From Pirellulales bacterium (GTDB taxonomy: Bacteria; Planctomycetota; Planctomycetia; Pirellulales; Thermoguttaceae): a stretch of 64,000 nucleotides of DNA. The notes below the pieces were generated by a model. That model had not been told where the DNA came from. It worked only from the letters and a program-made list of their open reading frames with translations, and made no database searches. The stretch is from assembly GCA_016935315.1 (NCBI GenBank), contig JAFGRD010000028.1, forward strand, positions 1 through 64,000, written 5' to 3'. Of the stretch, positions 1-9,425 are shown in pieces. Position 1 is the stretch's first letter; every line of letters starts with the position of its first letter. Both the position numbers and the translations under genes were made by a program.

Positions 1-87
1 TGGCTTGCTAGAGTGATGCATCTCGCTCATCAGGAACTCCTTTCGGGAGCATTATCTCGCCCCCGCCCGGAGTCCGCCAGTCCTGGG

Positions 88-1377
88 CTATCGCAGCGAC
101 CAGCCGTCGGGCAGCGTGGCCCCTTTGGGCACCACCACGATGCCGTCGCGAATCATACCCTGCTCCGTTTCCACGGTCGACTCAACGTCGCGGTCGTTGA
201 CGATGCGGACGTTGTGGCCGATCCGGCAGTTTTTGTCGATGATGGCACGCTCGATGTGCGCCCCGGGCCCCACCCCCAGCGGCGGAAAGCCGCAGGACTT
301 GTCGGCGGCGATGTCCTCGGGCGCTTCGTAGAAGTCGTTGCCCATCAACACCGAGTTGCGAACGTGGACGTCGCGCCCGATCAGACATCGCAGCCCGATC
401 ACGCTGTTCTCGATCACGGCGCCTTCTTCAATCGTGCAGCCGTCGGCGATCAGGCTGTCGCGGATGGTGGCGCCCTCGATGCGGGAAGGCGGCAGGAACC
501 GGGCGCGTGAGTAGATCGGAGCGTCGACCGACGAGAGCTCAAACGGGGGATCGGCCGTCGTGAGTTGCAGATTGGCCTCGAAAAACGACTTGATCGTTCC
601 AATGTCCTCCCAGTAGCCGTCGAACAAGTGGACCTGAACGTGGCGCGAGCGGATCGAGGCGGGAAACACCTCCTTGCCGAAGTCCTGATAGTCGGTCTTC
701 ACCAACACGTCCAGCAAGGTGTCGCGGTTGAACAGGTAGATCCCCATGCTGGCCAGGCAGTCGCGGCCGGCGGCGGCGACGCCTTGCGCCTCGATCCAGC
801 CGGGATCGGTGCGCACGTGGTCGAGCTCCCGTTCGGTCTGCGGCTTCTCGAGGAAACCCACCACGCGCCCGGATTCGTCCAGCCGCATGATCCCCAGTTC
901 CGAGGCCTCCTGGCTGAAGACCGGCACGGCCGCGATCGTCACGTCGGCCCCGGCGCTCTCGTGCGAGGCGATCATGTCGCGATAGTCCATCCGATAGAGC
1001 TGATCGCCGGAGAGGATCAGCACGTAGTCGATGCCCGGCTGCTGCAAGTAGCGGAGGTTCTGCCGGACGGCGTCGGCGGTACCCTGATACCAGTCGGTGC
1101 TGGCAATCGTCTGCTCAGCCGCCAGGATCTCCACGAACCCGTCGCCGAACCCGTCGAAAATGTAGGTACGGCGGATGTGGCGGTGCAGGCTGACCGAGTT
1201 GAATTGCGTCAAGACGTAGATGCGGTTCAACCCGCTGTTGAGGCAGTTGGACAGCGGGATATCGATCAATCGGTATTTGCCCGCCACCGGCACCGCCGGC
1301 TTGGAACGGAACTTGGTCAGTGGAAAGAGACGAGTTCCTCGTCCCCCACCGAGCACGAACGTGGCCACGCGTTTCAT
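88..1377 (-). CDS. glgC: Glucose-1-phosphate adenylyltransferase
   Basis: This 429-residue protein makes ADP-glucose from ATP and glucose-1-phosphate, the committed step of bacterial glycogen synthesis in the cytoplasm. The N-terminal nucleotidyltransferase signature GGGRGTRLFPLT lies near residue 10, followed by the sugar-phosphate binding stretch KPAVPVAGKYRLIDIPLSN. The last third shows the hexapeptide rhythm of a left-handed beta-helix (for example IEEGAVIENSVIG), as in GlgC trimers and tetramers. Length matches the family. The ATG at 1377 puts the catalytic motif at the normal distance from the N-terminus, and GAGGG lies upstream. It is transcribed away from the porin gene, with no other glycogen gene in view. 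Assignment is by motif and length. Confidence 0.95.
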   Translation of the reverse strand: MKRVATFVLGGGRGTRLFPLTKFRSKPAVPVAGKYRLIDIPLSNCLNSGLNRIYVLTQFNSVSLHRHIRRTYIFDGFGDGFVEILAAEQTIASTDWYQGTADAVRQNLRYLQQPGIDYVLILSGDQLYRMDYRDMIASHESAGADVTIAAVPVFSQEASELGIMRLDESGRVVGFLEKPQTERELDHVRTDPGWIEAQGVAAAGRDCLASMGIYLFNRDTLLDVLVKTDYQDFGKEVFPASIRSRHVQVHLFDGYWEDIGTIKSFFEANLQLTTADPPFELSSVDAPIYSRARFLPPSRIEGATIRDSLIADGCTIEEGAVIENSVIGLRCLIGRDVHVRNSVLMGNDFYEAPEDIAADKSCGFPPLGVGPGAHIERAIIDKNCRIGHNVRIVNDRDVESTVETEQGMIRDGIVVVPKGATLPDGWSLR

Positions 1378-1730
1378 GAAAACCCTCGACGATCAGTCGC
1401 CCAATACGAGCCACCGGATATTGTAGCGAATCCGGCGTCTGGAGTGAACGGTTCCCACTGGCAGGGGGCCTGATCGGGCCGTCGTTGGCCGAAAAGGGCC
1501 GGCCGGCGACACCGGTCGGGCGCCGAGCGGAACGGCGACCTGAATGGTTAAGCAAGGTGTGAGGGTATCGAAAATCCCTGACACGCCAGTCCTATCAAGT
1601 GTCCCGATCGAGGAGACGATACCAGGTAGTATGAAAGTCCGTTTTGTCCCAGGTTGGGGCGGAAAATGGGACCACTCGGCCAGGAAGTCCTGACGCGGCC
1701 ACGCCACTTCAGCATGCAAGGAAAGAAACC
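1378..1730. other. Divergent intergenic region
   Basis: These 353 bases separate glgC from the porin gene and must carry both promoters. I see no gene here. The only structure I can support is the inverted repeat listed at 1557-1584. Confidence 0.6.
1557..1584. promoter_or_regulatory. Operator-like inverted repeat between glgC and the porin gene
   Basis: GTGTGAGGG and CCCTGACAC form 9-base arms with one mismatch around a 10-base AT-rich centre. It lies in the divergent spacer and has no T-run, so an operator is more likely than a terminator. The regulator is unknown. Confidence 0.35.
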
Positions 1731-3119
1731 GTGAGAAACCTATTGCCCCCGGCTATCGTGCTCGTGTTCGTGTGGGCCAGTGCGTTGCTGGCTGCCACTC
1801 CCGCGCAGCAGCAGAGCCTTCAATCGCGAATCAGCCAACTGGAGGCCGAGACCCAGGCCCTGCGCGGTGAGCTGCAGTCTCTCCGGGAAGATCCGGTCCG
1901 GCTACCCAAGGTCCAAGCCACCCCGGCGAGCCTCTCGAATTCGATGTTCGATCTGCAGGCTGACGACGAGAAACAGTTTTTCACTTTGGAAGAGCTCCAA
2001 GGCGAGATGAAGAAGTTCGCCTGGACCAAGGGGGATTTCAAGATCGTGCCCTACGGGTACCTCTGGGCCAACATGGTCTACGAAACGGAGCGCACGTACG
2101 TCGGCGACTATACGCTTTGGGCAATCTCTGCCGGCGACGAGGGTGAAGACGCCTTCCACGTCAACGCCAAGTCGACCCGGCTGGGGTTGAACGTCGCCGG
2201 CCCGAGATTGCGGTGGTTCAACTGCGCCCCGAGCGGCGGCAAGATCGAGTTCGACTTTCAGGGCAGTTACACCGTGGAAAACAAGCCGGGCGTGCTGCTC
2301 CGCCACGCCTACTGGGAAGTTAAGAACAGTGATTTCCGCCTCTTGGCCGGACAGACCTGGGACGTGGTTTCCCCCTTGTTGCCCGGCACCATTATGTATT
2401 CGGTCTACTGGGGCGCTGGCAACATCGGCTATCGGCGTCCGCAGTTTCGGGCGGAAAGGTACCTGGCCTTCTCCGACACTTTTTTGCTGACACTGCAGGG
2501 CTCGCTCAACACGGATGCCTCCAGCGACTTCACCACCGGCAAGATCGAAAACGGCGACCACAGCGGCTGGCCGCTGCTGGAAGGGCGCACGGCCGTGACC
2601 CTGGGGCGCCGCGGCAAATACTTCCGTCCAATCGTCGTGGGGGCCTCCGGACACATCGGCGAAGTCCTCATCGACTTCGGCACGCGCGACGACGCCCCCA
2701 TTCGGACCTGGTCCTTCAACGTCGATCTCCGCGCCCCGATTACCGACCGACTCGGCTTCCAGGGCGAGTTTTTCACCGGCGAGAATCTGGGCTCGTTCCT
2801 CGGCGGCATCGTCCAGGGTATCGACGTGCCCGGCCAGCGCCCCATCCGATCCACCGGCGGCTGGATGGAGATCTGGTACGACCTGACCTCGGATCTGCAC
2901 ACGCACGTGGGCTATACCATCGACGACCCGGACGACAACGACGTCAGCGCCGGCGGCAACGGGCGGACCTACAACCATGCCTACTGGGGCAACATCGTCT
3001 ACGACGTGACCGACAGCTTCCTGGTCGGGTTTGAAGTCGGCTCGTGGAGAACGCTCTACACCGACAAGCGTCCGGGCGAGTCGGTGCGGTTCGAGTTCAT
3101 GGCCCGATACGGATTCTAA
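1731..3119 (+). CDS. DcaP-like outer membrane porin
   Basis: The product is about 462 residues and begins with a signal peptide (hydrophobic stretch AIVLVFVWASALLAA). A short coiled coil rich in Q, L and E follows (about residues 27-50), then a long segment with alternating aromatic and polar residues typical of an outer-membrane beta-barrel, ending in ARYGF with a terminal aromatic. This layout is that of DcaP-like porins common in planctomycetes and Acinetobacter. The start is taken as GTG at 1731, because AAGGAAAG lies just before it and the signal peptide then begins correctly; an upstream in-frame ATG at 1644 would add an uncleavable N-terminus. A strong terminator follows. The substrate cannot be read from the sequence. 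Confidence 0.75.
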   Translation: MRNLLPPAIVLVFVWASALLAATPAQQQSLQSRISQLEAETQALRGELQSLREDPVRLPKVQATPASLSNSMFDLQADDEKQFFTLEELQGEMKKFAWTKGDFKIVPYGYLWANMVYETERTYVGDYTLWAISAGDEGEDAFHVNAKSTRLGLNVAGPRLRWFNCAPSGGKIEFDFQGSYTVENKPGVLLRHAYWEVKNSDFRLLAGQTWDVVSPLLPGTIMYSVYWGAGNIGYRRPQFRAERYLAFSDTFLLTLQGSLNTDASSDFTTGKIENGDHSGWPLLEGRTAVTLGRRGKYFRPIVVGASGHIGEVLIDFGTRDDAPIRTWSFNVDLRAPITDRLGFQGEFFTGENLGSFLGGIVQGIDVPGQRPIRSTGGWMEIWYDLTSDLHTHVGYTIDDPDDNDVSAGGNGRTYNHAYWGNIVYDVTDSFLVGFEVGSWRTLYTDKRPGESVRFEFMARYGF

Positions 3120-3148
3120 GGACTCGTACCGCGCGGGAAATCCGTGAG

Positions 3149-3188
3149 CCGGGCGCTGCCACGCGGCGCCCGGTTCCCTTTCTTTCTT
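3149..3188 (+). terminator. Intrinsic terminator after the porin gene
   Basis: CCGGGCGC at 3149-3156 pairs perfectly with GCGCCCGG at 3166-3173 and is followed by a T/C-rich tract with several TTT runs. It lies 30 bases past the porin stop and rules out starting the next gene upstream of it. Confidence 0.8.
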
Positions 3189-3215
3189 GACGGCAGACTC
3201 GGGGGTAAGCCTTCC

Positions 3216-3926
3216 ATGGAAACGTCGCTGCACCGCGAATTGAAATCGCTCTACGCCGGACGCCATGCCCAATTCGAGGTCCCGCTGGACAAGTATCGCG
3301 TCGACGTGGTCTCGGACGGGCGGTTGATCGAGGTCCAACACGGCTCGCTGGCCGCCATTCGCGACAAGGTGCGCCGACTGCTTCAAAGGCATCGGGTCAC
3401 GGTCGTCAAGCCGATCGTCATCCGGAAAACCTTGGTCAAACAGACGGCCAAGGGGGGTTCGGTCACCGGACGCCGCCTCAGCCCCAAGCGCGGCCGGTTG
3501 CTCGATCTGTTCGACGACCTGGTCCATTTCACCCGCGTCTTTCCCCATCAGCGGCTGATCCTGGAGGTCCCGCTGGTCGACATCGAGGAATGGCGCTATC
3601 CGGGCCACGGCCGTCGGCGGCGATGGCGGGCGGGCGACCACCAGATCGAAGACCAGAAACTCGTCGCGATACGCCAAACGCATCGTCTTTGCACCGGTTC
3701 CGACCTGGCCGGGCTGATTTCCTGGCCGCGGTGCCGCCCCTTCCACACCGGCCACCTGGCCGAGACACTCGAAGTGGAACGCTGGATCGCCCAGCGAATC
3801 GCCTATTGCTTCCGCCAGATCGGGGCTCTTCGGCCGGTGGGCAAGGACGGCAACGCCTGGCTCTACTCGTTGACGGCCCATCAGCACAAGCAGGGTAGGT
3901 CGAGCGCAGCGGACTCCACTCGTTAA
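3216..3926 (+). CDS. Conserved hypothetical protein, possible nuclease-like fold
   Basis: About 236 residues, not assigned to a named family. The N-terminal part reads VDVVSDGRLIEVQHGSL around residues 30-50, where a D...E-x-Q pattern in a beta-beta-alpha setting resembles the core of restriction-endonuclease-like folds; this is inference only. The middle is basic, and the C-terminal third looks like a winged-helix segment (ERWIAQRIAYCFRQIGAL). No signal peptide or membrane segment is seen. I chose ATG 3216 because the longer frame would run through the terminator at 3149-3188 and because GGGGG lies just upstream. It is followed after 33 bases by a small membrane protein gene in the same direction. 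Confidence 0.55.
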   Translation: METSLHRELKSLYAGRHAQFEVPLDKYRVDVVSDGRLIEVQHGSLAAIRDKVRRLLQRHRVTVVKPIVIRKTLVKQTAKGGSVTGRRLSPKRGRLLDLFDDLVHFTRVFPHQRLILEVPLVDIEEWRYPGHGRRRRWRAGDHQIEDQKLVAIRQTHRLCTGSDLAGLISWPRCRPFHTGHLAETLEVERWIAQRIAYCFRQIGALRPVGKDGNAWLYSLTAHQHKQGRSSAADSTR

Positions 3927-3959
3927 GCTGGCCGACGTTGAGCTGGCCGAGCGCCATCC

Positions 3960-4529
3960 ATGCATCGCGCCTTCCAATGCCTCTTGATCGTCTCCACCGT
4001 CGCCTTCTGTTGGCTGGCGATGATGGTGGTGCACGAATCGGGGCACGTGCTGCACGCGTGGCTCAGTGGCGGTTCAGTCGAAAGGATCGTGTTGCACCCC
4101 GCGGCCTTCTCCCGCACCGACGTCCGGCCCAACCCGCATCCACTGCTGGTCGCCTGGGGCGGTGCTGTCTGGGGCTGCCTGATCCCGCTGGCAATCCTGC
4201 TTCTCGTGCGCTGGGCCGTGCGATCGCAGACCTATCTGGCCGCCTTCTTCGCCGGCTTCTGTCTGATCGCCAACGGGGCCTACCTGGCCGTTGGATCGTT
4301 GATGCCCGACGGAGACGACGCCGGCGTGGTGCTCACACAGGGCGGGGCCCAGTGGCAACTGCTCCTGTTCGGCGTCCTGGCCGTGGCCGGGGGCCTATGG
4401 TTATGGAACGGCCTGGGACCCAACTTCGGACTGGGACCGGCCAAGGGCCAGGTCGATCGTCGCGCGGCCGTCGGCGTCACGTTGGCCTGGGTGCTGCTGG
4501 CCGTTGCGGAATTGGCGCTAAGTCGGTAG
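3960..4529 (+). CDS. Integral membrane protein with M50-like HExxH-type motif
   Basis: This 189-residue protein has an N-terminal hydrophobic segment carrying the sequence VVHESGHVLHAW at about residues 23-34, followed by three or four more membrane spans. HESGH fits HExxH, and a zinc motif inside the first membrane helix is the hallmark of intramembrane M50 (site-2) proteases. The second metal motif (NxxPxxxLDG) is not visible, although VGSLMPDGDDAG near residue 115 may fill its place. It could therefore be a diverged M50-type protease or an inactive relative. It sits between two unknown genes on the same strand. No substrate can be proposed. Confidence 0.55.
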   Translation: MHRAFQCLLIVSTVAFCWLAMMVVHESGHVLHAWLSGGSVERIVLHPAAFSRTDVRPNPHPLLVAWGGAVWGCLIPLAILLLVRWAVRSQTYLAAFFAGFCLIANGAYLAVGSLMPDGDDAGVVLTQGGAQWQLLLFGVLAVAGGLWLWNGLGPNFGLGPAKGQVDRRAAVGVTLAWVLLAVAELALSR

Positions 4530-4575
4530 CATGCAGGCAAGTCGACATACAATCCGATCACTCCAAGAGGCCATC

Positions 4576-4794
4576 ATGCAGCAAGTCAGAATCTTCAAGA
4601 GTCTGGAAACCGATCTGCCGGCGTTGGAAGCCGAGGTGAACGGCTGGATTCGCCAGTCGAAAGCCAAGATCGTAAGCATCACCGGCAATATCGCGCCTCA
4701 GAGCCCAACGCCCGGCGACACCAAGGGCGGCTATATGCAGAGCCGGTTTCCACCGTCGGACGTCGTGCTGATCGTATTGTACGAGACCCCGTAG
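4576..4794 (+). CDS. Small conserved hypothetical protein (72 aa)
   Basis: The frame opens at ATG 4576 and gives a compact 72-residue soluble protein with a plausible helix (LETDLPALEAEVNGWIRQ) followed by beta strands (KAKIVSITGNIAP, DVVLIVLYETP). The pattern of one amphipathic helix and strands, with no low-complexity sequence, argues for a real gene. I do not recognise the family. An in-frame ATG at 4531 would overlap the region just after the preceding stop and looks less likely. Confidence 0.5.
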   Translation: MQQVRIFKSLETDLPALEAEVNGWIRQSKAKIVSITGNIAPQSPTPGDTKGGYMQSRFPPSDVVLIVLYETP

Positions 4795-4855
4795 CCCGGC
4801 GCCCCGATCAACGGCGGGCCGTTGACCGTCTTTTCTGCAGCAGGAGCGGCAAATC

Positions 4856-5122
4856 ATGAAGAAGTGGCGGTTGCTCGCCTTGCTGGCGGTAGGTGCCCTG
4901 CTGATTGGCGGCGGGTTGCTCTATGAGCGACTTTGGCTGACGCGACCGCCGCTGGGTCGCGGGCCGGCCGGTCCGCCCGTCGCCCGCGAGGCCTTTGCCC
5001 AGCCCTGGACCGACCGCAGAGTGTTCCTGCTGGGTTTGGGCGACAGTGTCACCGCCGGCTTCGGCGTCGCGCAACGGCACTCCTACTTCGGGCGCCTGGT
5101 CACCCGGCCAAATGGTAGCTGA
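4856..5122 (+). pseudogene. Truncated SGNH/GDSL hydrolase (N-terminal fragment)
   Basis: A good Shine-Dalgarno site (CAGGAG) precedes ATG 4856. The 88-residue product has an N-terminal membrane anchor or signal (ALLAVGALLIGGGLLYERL) and then the SGNH block I motif LLGLGDSVTAGFG around residues 58-70, with the catalytic serine in GDS. The frame stops about 20 residues later, before the Gly, Asn and Asp-x-x-His blocks, so a catalytic domain of about 200 residues is missing. The break falls where the repeat at 5114-5155 begins, and the last residues (NGS) come from that repeat. The convergent neighbour follows at once, so the missing part was probably deleted. Confidence 0.75.
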
Positions 5123-5155
5123 GGTCGCAAGACTTCAGATTGGGAACGCTTGCGT
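5114..5155. repeat. REP-like element, copy 1
   Basis: The 42 bases starting GGTAGCTGA match 41825-41866 at about 32 of 42 positions without gaps. Both copies hold an imperfect hairpin (GAGGTC-GCAA-GACTTC here). This copy ends the truncated GDSL gene and reaches the stop codon of the convergent 865-residue gene. Confidence 0.55.
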
Positions 5156-7752
5156 TACGGCAATGGCACCGTGTCCCGGCCGTGGGATTTCACGTCGATG
5201 ATCCGGCTGCCGTCGACGATCACCTGATACTCGACGCCCGCGATGCCTTCGATCCGGGCCTTGCCCTCGCCGAGCGTCACCGGAAACGGGGCGGCGACGC
5301 GGTGATTCCCGTCGGCGGCAACGCTGAGGCAGTCGAGCTGCCCCTCGAGCACCAGCCGCAGGCTCATCAGCCCGCAAGGGTTGATGTCGGCCGGCTGGCG
5401 GCGCTGGTGGCGCAGGTTGAACGAGTCGGGCAGCAGTCCCACGTGCGATCCGTCGGGATACTGCTGCTGTTCGCCGCTGAGCAGGATTCCCCAGGCAAGA
5501 TGGTTCCAGTCGAGCGAATCGTCGTAGGGGGCCAGCATGGTCAAGGCATAGGCGTAGACGCCGCCCACCCACTGTACGGGCAAGCCGAACCAGGAGTGGC
5601 GCCAGAACGTCGCCCCGTAGACCGGCGGCGTGCTGTAGAGCATGATCGGATAGCGCTGCCACAAGTACGTGAACGGAACGCCTGAAAGGGCCCATTTTCG
5701 GGCGAGCTTCAGGTACTGGTCGCTGCCGGTCAGCTCGTATCCCCGCACGTAGGCCCAAACCAGGTAGGCCGAGGCGAGCTGGTCGGGCGTGTGCAGTGGG
5801 ACCTCCCAAACCTGGGCGCCGCGGGGCGTGCGGAACCGCTTCATGTACTCCAGCGTGCGGACGCCGGCTTCCAGGGCCTCCCGGTCGCCGGTTGCCCAGG
5901 CGTATTCGAGTAACAGGGCGGCCGGCCGGGCACACACGCCGCTGGCCGTGTTCTCGAAGTGGCCGCGGCGGTACTGGCCGTCGTAGCGGAAGGAACCGTC
6001 GGGCTGCTGTTGCCGCAGAATGCCGCGCACCTCCGCCGCCCGGTGGTCGAGCCACTGTCGTGCCCGGCCCGTGACGAAATAGATCGTGTCGTTGCGGACG
6101 TGGGCCCCGCCGGGGACCAGCCGGGGAAGCTCGGGCGCCTTGCCGGTCAGCCGCCAGATGGTCGAGGCCATGTCGACAAACGGCTGCCGCTGCCATTGCT
6201 CCTGGGCACAGTGTCCCCAGCCGTCCGTGGTGCGCAACGGGCCGTTGAGCCCGGCCAGGCAGAAATCCCGCTGGGCTTGCGGCGATCGGGGCGGCTTGGG
6301 CAGCGGCGGCAGGCCCGTTCTCTTGACCGCCCAGAGAATCGTCTCCTCCAAGTCCACGCGATCGACGCAGATCGTGGCGGCAATCTGCGTGCCGCGCAGC
6401 GCCATGCGATGGTCGTCCGTGCAGTCGAAGAAGTTGGGCGTGGCGTAGACGGGCTGAAGCTGCATGTCGTCGTAGGCCATGGCGACCGCCGCTCGATCGG
6501 TCACGAACGCCATCAGCGGCATGGTCACCTTCAACGTATCGGGGGCAAAGCGGACATGCTCGTCGGTCTCGATATCGAGCGTCGAGGAGCTGCGCTCGCC
6601 CTGGCCCAGGTATTCCAGGCCCGCCAGCAGCCCCTGCTGCAAACGGCCCAACGCCCGCACGACCGGCCCCTCGCACGGCTGCTCCGAATCGATCGACACG
6701 CCGATCTCCTTGCCGGCCACGGAAACGCACAGCGAGACGCCCTGGCCTTGGAAGCGAAGCGTGGGACCGTCGTCGACCAGCTTCATCACAGGCAGCTTGC
6801 CGTCGCAATGGACCAGCGGGGCGAGCAGCGCCACCGGCGTGCCGCCGCGCAGGATGCGGGCCACCGAGCCGTCCCGGGCAACCAGCAGCGACACGCCGTC
6901 ACCCCGGTCGTCGGCGCCCCGGTCGTCGGCGCCCGGCTCGGTCGAAGGCCGGACGATCCAGTCCGTCTGCGCTCGAGCGTGGTAGAGGAAGACGGTTCGA
7001 TCTACGGGAGGAAGCCCCTCCGACCGCAGCCCGAGCGAGACGGCCTCCAGCGGCCGTGTGGTGTCCAGGGGCCGATCGATTTCCAGAGTCGTCTCGCCGT
7101 CGATCGAGTATTCTTGCCCGGCGGCCGAGAACGTCAGCGGCGCGGTGCGATGGTTCCTGATATGAAAACGCGCGTGGGCGCCGCGCTGTTCGACGCGCTC
7201 GATGGTCAACGGGTGCGGCTCCTCGTGCAGCAGGCGGATCCAATCGATCTCGACGGTACCCGGCTCCGTGCCCGGGTCGATCCGCAGATCGGTCAACCGG
7301 CCGGGCGCCTTGAGCCGGGCGGTGGTCTCGTGCCACTGGCCGTCGTGCAGCAGCGAGAAGTCGGCACGTTTGTCTTCGCCGCGGCCCGGGGCCCGATCGG
7401 TCGTCCAGTAGACGGAACCGCCGCCGCCTGCCTGGCCCCGGACGCGCAGGATCAGCGCCACGCGGCCACCGGGCAGATCGACCGGCCGGTGCAGGAAGGG
7501 ATCGTTGCCGGTTGCGCGGATCTTCAGCAGCCCCTCGCCGGACGACACGTCGCACTGGCTCTCGGCGACCCATCCCTCCGCATCCCGGTCGAACGTCCAC
7601 TGTTGGAGCGTTTCGCTGAGCACGGCCCGGGGGGCAGGATCGATAGGCGGGGGATCGGTGGGCGGGGAATCGGCGGCGGGCAACACGGCAGGGGCGGCAA
7701 TGCAGGGCACCAGTGAAAGCACGACCCACAACACGGCTTTGGGGGGCTGCAT
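5155..7752 (-). CDS. Large secreted protein with a helical-barrel-like C-terminal half, function unknown
   Basis: The 865-residue product begins with a signal peptide (VLWVVLSLVPCIAAPAVLP). Residues about 50-190 are beta-rich and resemble a carbohydrate-binding jelly roll (VALILRVRGQAGGGGSVYW). From about residue 480 onward, regularly spaced helices with aromatic-rich loops (GWGHCAQEQW, DGSFRYDGQY, ASAYLVWAYVRGYEL) suggest an alpha/alpha toroid as in many glycosidases and lyases, followed by a short beta domain. No catalytic signature is certain. Residues about 275-285 contain a small duplicated GADDRG unit from a 15-base tandem repeat near 6905-6935. The ATG at 7752 places the signal peptide at the N-terminus. 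It is probably polysaccharide-related, by inference. Confidence 0.6.
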   Translation of the reverse strand: MQPPKAVLWVVLSLVPCIAAPAVLPAADSPPTDPPPIDPAPRAVLSETLQQWTFDRDAEGWVAESQCDVSSGEGLLKIRATGNDPFLHRPVDLPGGRVALILRVRGQAGGGGSVYWTTDRAPGRGEDKRADFSLLHDGQWHETTARLKAPGRLTDLRIDPGTEPGTVEIDWIRLLHEEPHPLTIERVEQRGAHARFHIRNHRTAPLTFSAAGQEYSIDGETTLEIDRPLDTTRPLEAVSLGLRSEGLPPVDRTVFLYHARAQTDWIVRPSTEPGADDRGADDRGDGVSLLVARDGSVARILRGGTPVALLAPLVHCDGKLPVMKLVDDGPTLRFQGQGVSLCVSVAGKEIGVSIDSEQPCEGPVVRALGRLQQGLLAGLEYLGQGERSSSTLDIETDEHVRFAPDTLKVTMPLMAFVTDRAAVAMAYDDMQLQPVYATPNFFDCTDDHRMALRGTQIAATICVDRVDLEETILWAVKRTGLPPLPKPPRSPQAQRDFCLAGLNGPLRTTDGWGHCAQEQWQRQPFVDMASTIWRLTGKAPELPRLVPGGAHVRNDTIYFVTGRARQWLDHRAAEVRGILRQQQPDGSFRYDGQYRRGHFENTASGVCARPAALLLEYAWATGDREALEAGVRTLEYMKRFRTPRGAQVWEVPLHTPDQLASAYLVWAYVRGYELTGSDQYLKLARKWALSGVPFTYLWQRYPIMLYSTPPVYGATFWRHSWFGLPVQWVGGVYAYALTMLAPYDDSLDWNHLAWGILLSGEQQQYPDGSHVGLLPDSFNLRHQRRQPADINPCGLMSLRLVLEGQLDCLSVAADGNHRVAAPFPVTLGEGKARIEGIAGVEYQVIVDGSRIIDVKSHGRDTVPLP

Positions 7753-8031
7753 GGAAGTTCCTTCCGCGATAGTGTAGGCTCTGGACCATCGGACCCGATC
7801 GGGCCATTGTCGACGAACGTCGCCGAGAAGTCAAACTGTCCGGCCGAAGGCAGGCCGAGACGTCCGACGCCCCTTGCCCTCGGACAGGCAGGGGCGATAG
7901 GATAGGGCAATAGAATCCTGCCGTACCACTTCCGCGCGTCGCGTGCGTGCTCTTGCAGGTCCTTCTACGGGAAAAGCCCGGGATTCACGGTACAGGATTC
8001 AGCACTTCGATTCCCCTAGCGGATGGATGCC

Positions 8032-9345
8032 ATGCCCCGTCGCAATTTCGCGCTATTGCTGGCCGTCAGCGTGATCTCGCTGATCTGCTATCAGAAGGTG
8101 CAGCACAGCCCCTACGGCCGGATTCTGGCCGGTGCAATGCAGCAGGTCGAACACCGGTATTTGGAGGAGATTCCGGAGAGCGAGCTGTTCGAGGGGGCCA
8201 TGGAAGGCATCATCAGCCGGCTGGACGAGTACTCGGCGTTCATCCCCCCGGTGCAGCTTCAGCAGTTCAACGAGGCGCTCGACCAGCAGTTCGGGGGCGT
8301 GGGCATGGAGGTGCGGCTCGACCCGCAGACCAAGGAGCTGACGGTAACCTGTCCGCTGGTGGGCACGCCGGCCTACGAGGCGGGAATCCTCGCCGGCGAC
8401 AAAATCCGCCGGATCGACGACAAGAGCACGCAAGGCATGACGCTCAGAGACGCCGTAGCCGTGATGCGCGGCGAGCCGGGCAGCCCCGTCACCTTGACCG
8501 TCTTGCACGAAGGAGACGAAGAGCCGGCCGAGATCACGATCGTGCGGGCGATTATCCACGTGGACACCGTGCTGGGCGATACCCGCAGAGCCGACGGCTC
8601 CTGGAACTTCTTCCTGGAAGGACGCCCGCGGATCGGATACGTGCGGATCAACTCCTTCGCCGACAAGACGGCCGAGGAGCTCCGCCGGGCGATCAGCGGG
8701 CTGATAGAACAGAAGATGCAAGGGCTGATCCTCGATTTGCGCAACGATCCGGGCGGGCTGCTGACCGCCGCCATCGAGGTCTGCGACATGTTCATCGATT
8801 CCGGCGTGATCGTCTCCACGCGGCGGCGTGACGGATCGATCAGCAGGACCGAATACGCTCAGCCGGACGGCACCTTCGGCGATTTCCCGATGGCCGTGCT
8901 GGTCAATCACTACAGCGCCAGCGCCAGCGAGATCGTGGCTGCCTGTTTGCAGGACCACCATCGGGCCGTGGTGGTGGGACAGCGCACCTGGGGAAAAGGG
9001 ACCGTCCAGGAGGTGATCGCATTGCCGGGCGAGCGGGGACTGTTGAAGTTGACCACTGCCAGCTATTGGCGCCCCAGCGAGAAGAACATCCATCGCGTTC
9101 GGGACGCCGGCGAAGACGACGACTGGGGCGTGCGTCCCGACCCGGGATATGAGGTCGTCGTCGACGGCGAGAATCTCCAGAAACTGCGGCTCTGGCGCCT
9201 GCAGCGCGACGTCTTCGTTCCGGCCCACAACGGGGAGGAACCCGCCGACAAGCCGTCCGATCCGCTGGCCGAAGACCCGCAATTGAGCAAGGCGATCGAC
9301 TACGTGGAAGAGCAGATCGCGAAGCGGTCGGCGGCGACCCCGTAG
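8032..9345 (+). CDS. S41-family carboxy-terminal processing protease
   Basis: About 437 residues with an N-terminal membrane anchor (FALLLAVSVISLICY). A PDZ domain follows at about residues 85-175 (GGVGMEVR..., AGILAGDKIRRIDD), then the S41 catalytic core. The serine motif SASASEI lies near residue 295 and the lysine of WGKGTVQ near 322, the Ser/Lys dyad of Ctp/Tsp proteases. Such enzymes trim or degrade proteins in the periplasm. ATG 8032 is preferred, although ATG 8023 is also in frame. It diverges from the 865-residue gene and is followed after 80 bases by an SGNH hydrolase gene. Length and motif order are standard for the family. Confidence 0.9.
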   Translation: MPRRNFALLLAVSVISLICYQKVQHSPYGRILAGAMQQVEHRYLEEIPESELFEGAMEGIISRLDEYSAFIPPVQLQQFNEALDQQFGGVGMEVRLDPQTKELTVTCPLVGTPAYEAGILAGDKIRRIDDKSTQGMTLRDAVAVMRGEPGSPVTLTVLHEGDEEPAEITIVRAIIHVDTVLGDTRRADGSWNFFLEGRPRIGYVRINSFADKTAEELRRAISGLIEQKMQGLILDLRNDPGGLLTAAIEVCDMFIDSGVIVSTRRRDGSISRTEYAQPDGTFGDFPMAVLVNHYSASASEIVAACLQDHHRAVVVGQRTWGKGTVQEVIALPGERGLLKLTTASYWRPSEKNIHRVRDAGEDDDWGVRPDPGYEVVVDGENLQKLRLWRLQRDVFVPAHNGEEPADKPSDPLAEDPQLSKAIDYVEEQIAKRSAATP

Positions 9346-9425
9346 AATCTTGCGATGGCCGACTGTTTCTGGTAGGCTGGATTCTCGTGTTTCGATCTGC
9401 TGCTGCAACCTAGGGAGCCCTCTCC

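Noticed and set aside
1902-4055. 717-residue minus-strand frame across the porin and the next two genes
   Set aside because: It crosses a strong terminator and three plus-strand genes with signal or domain evidence and shows no domain of its own.
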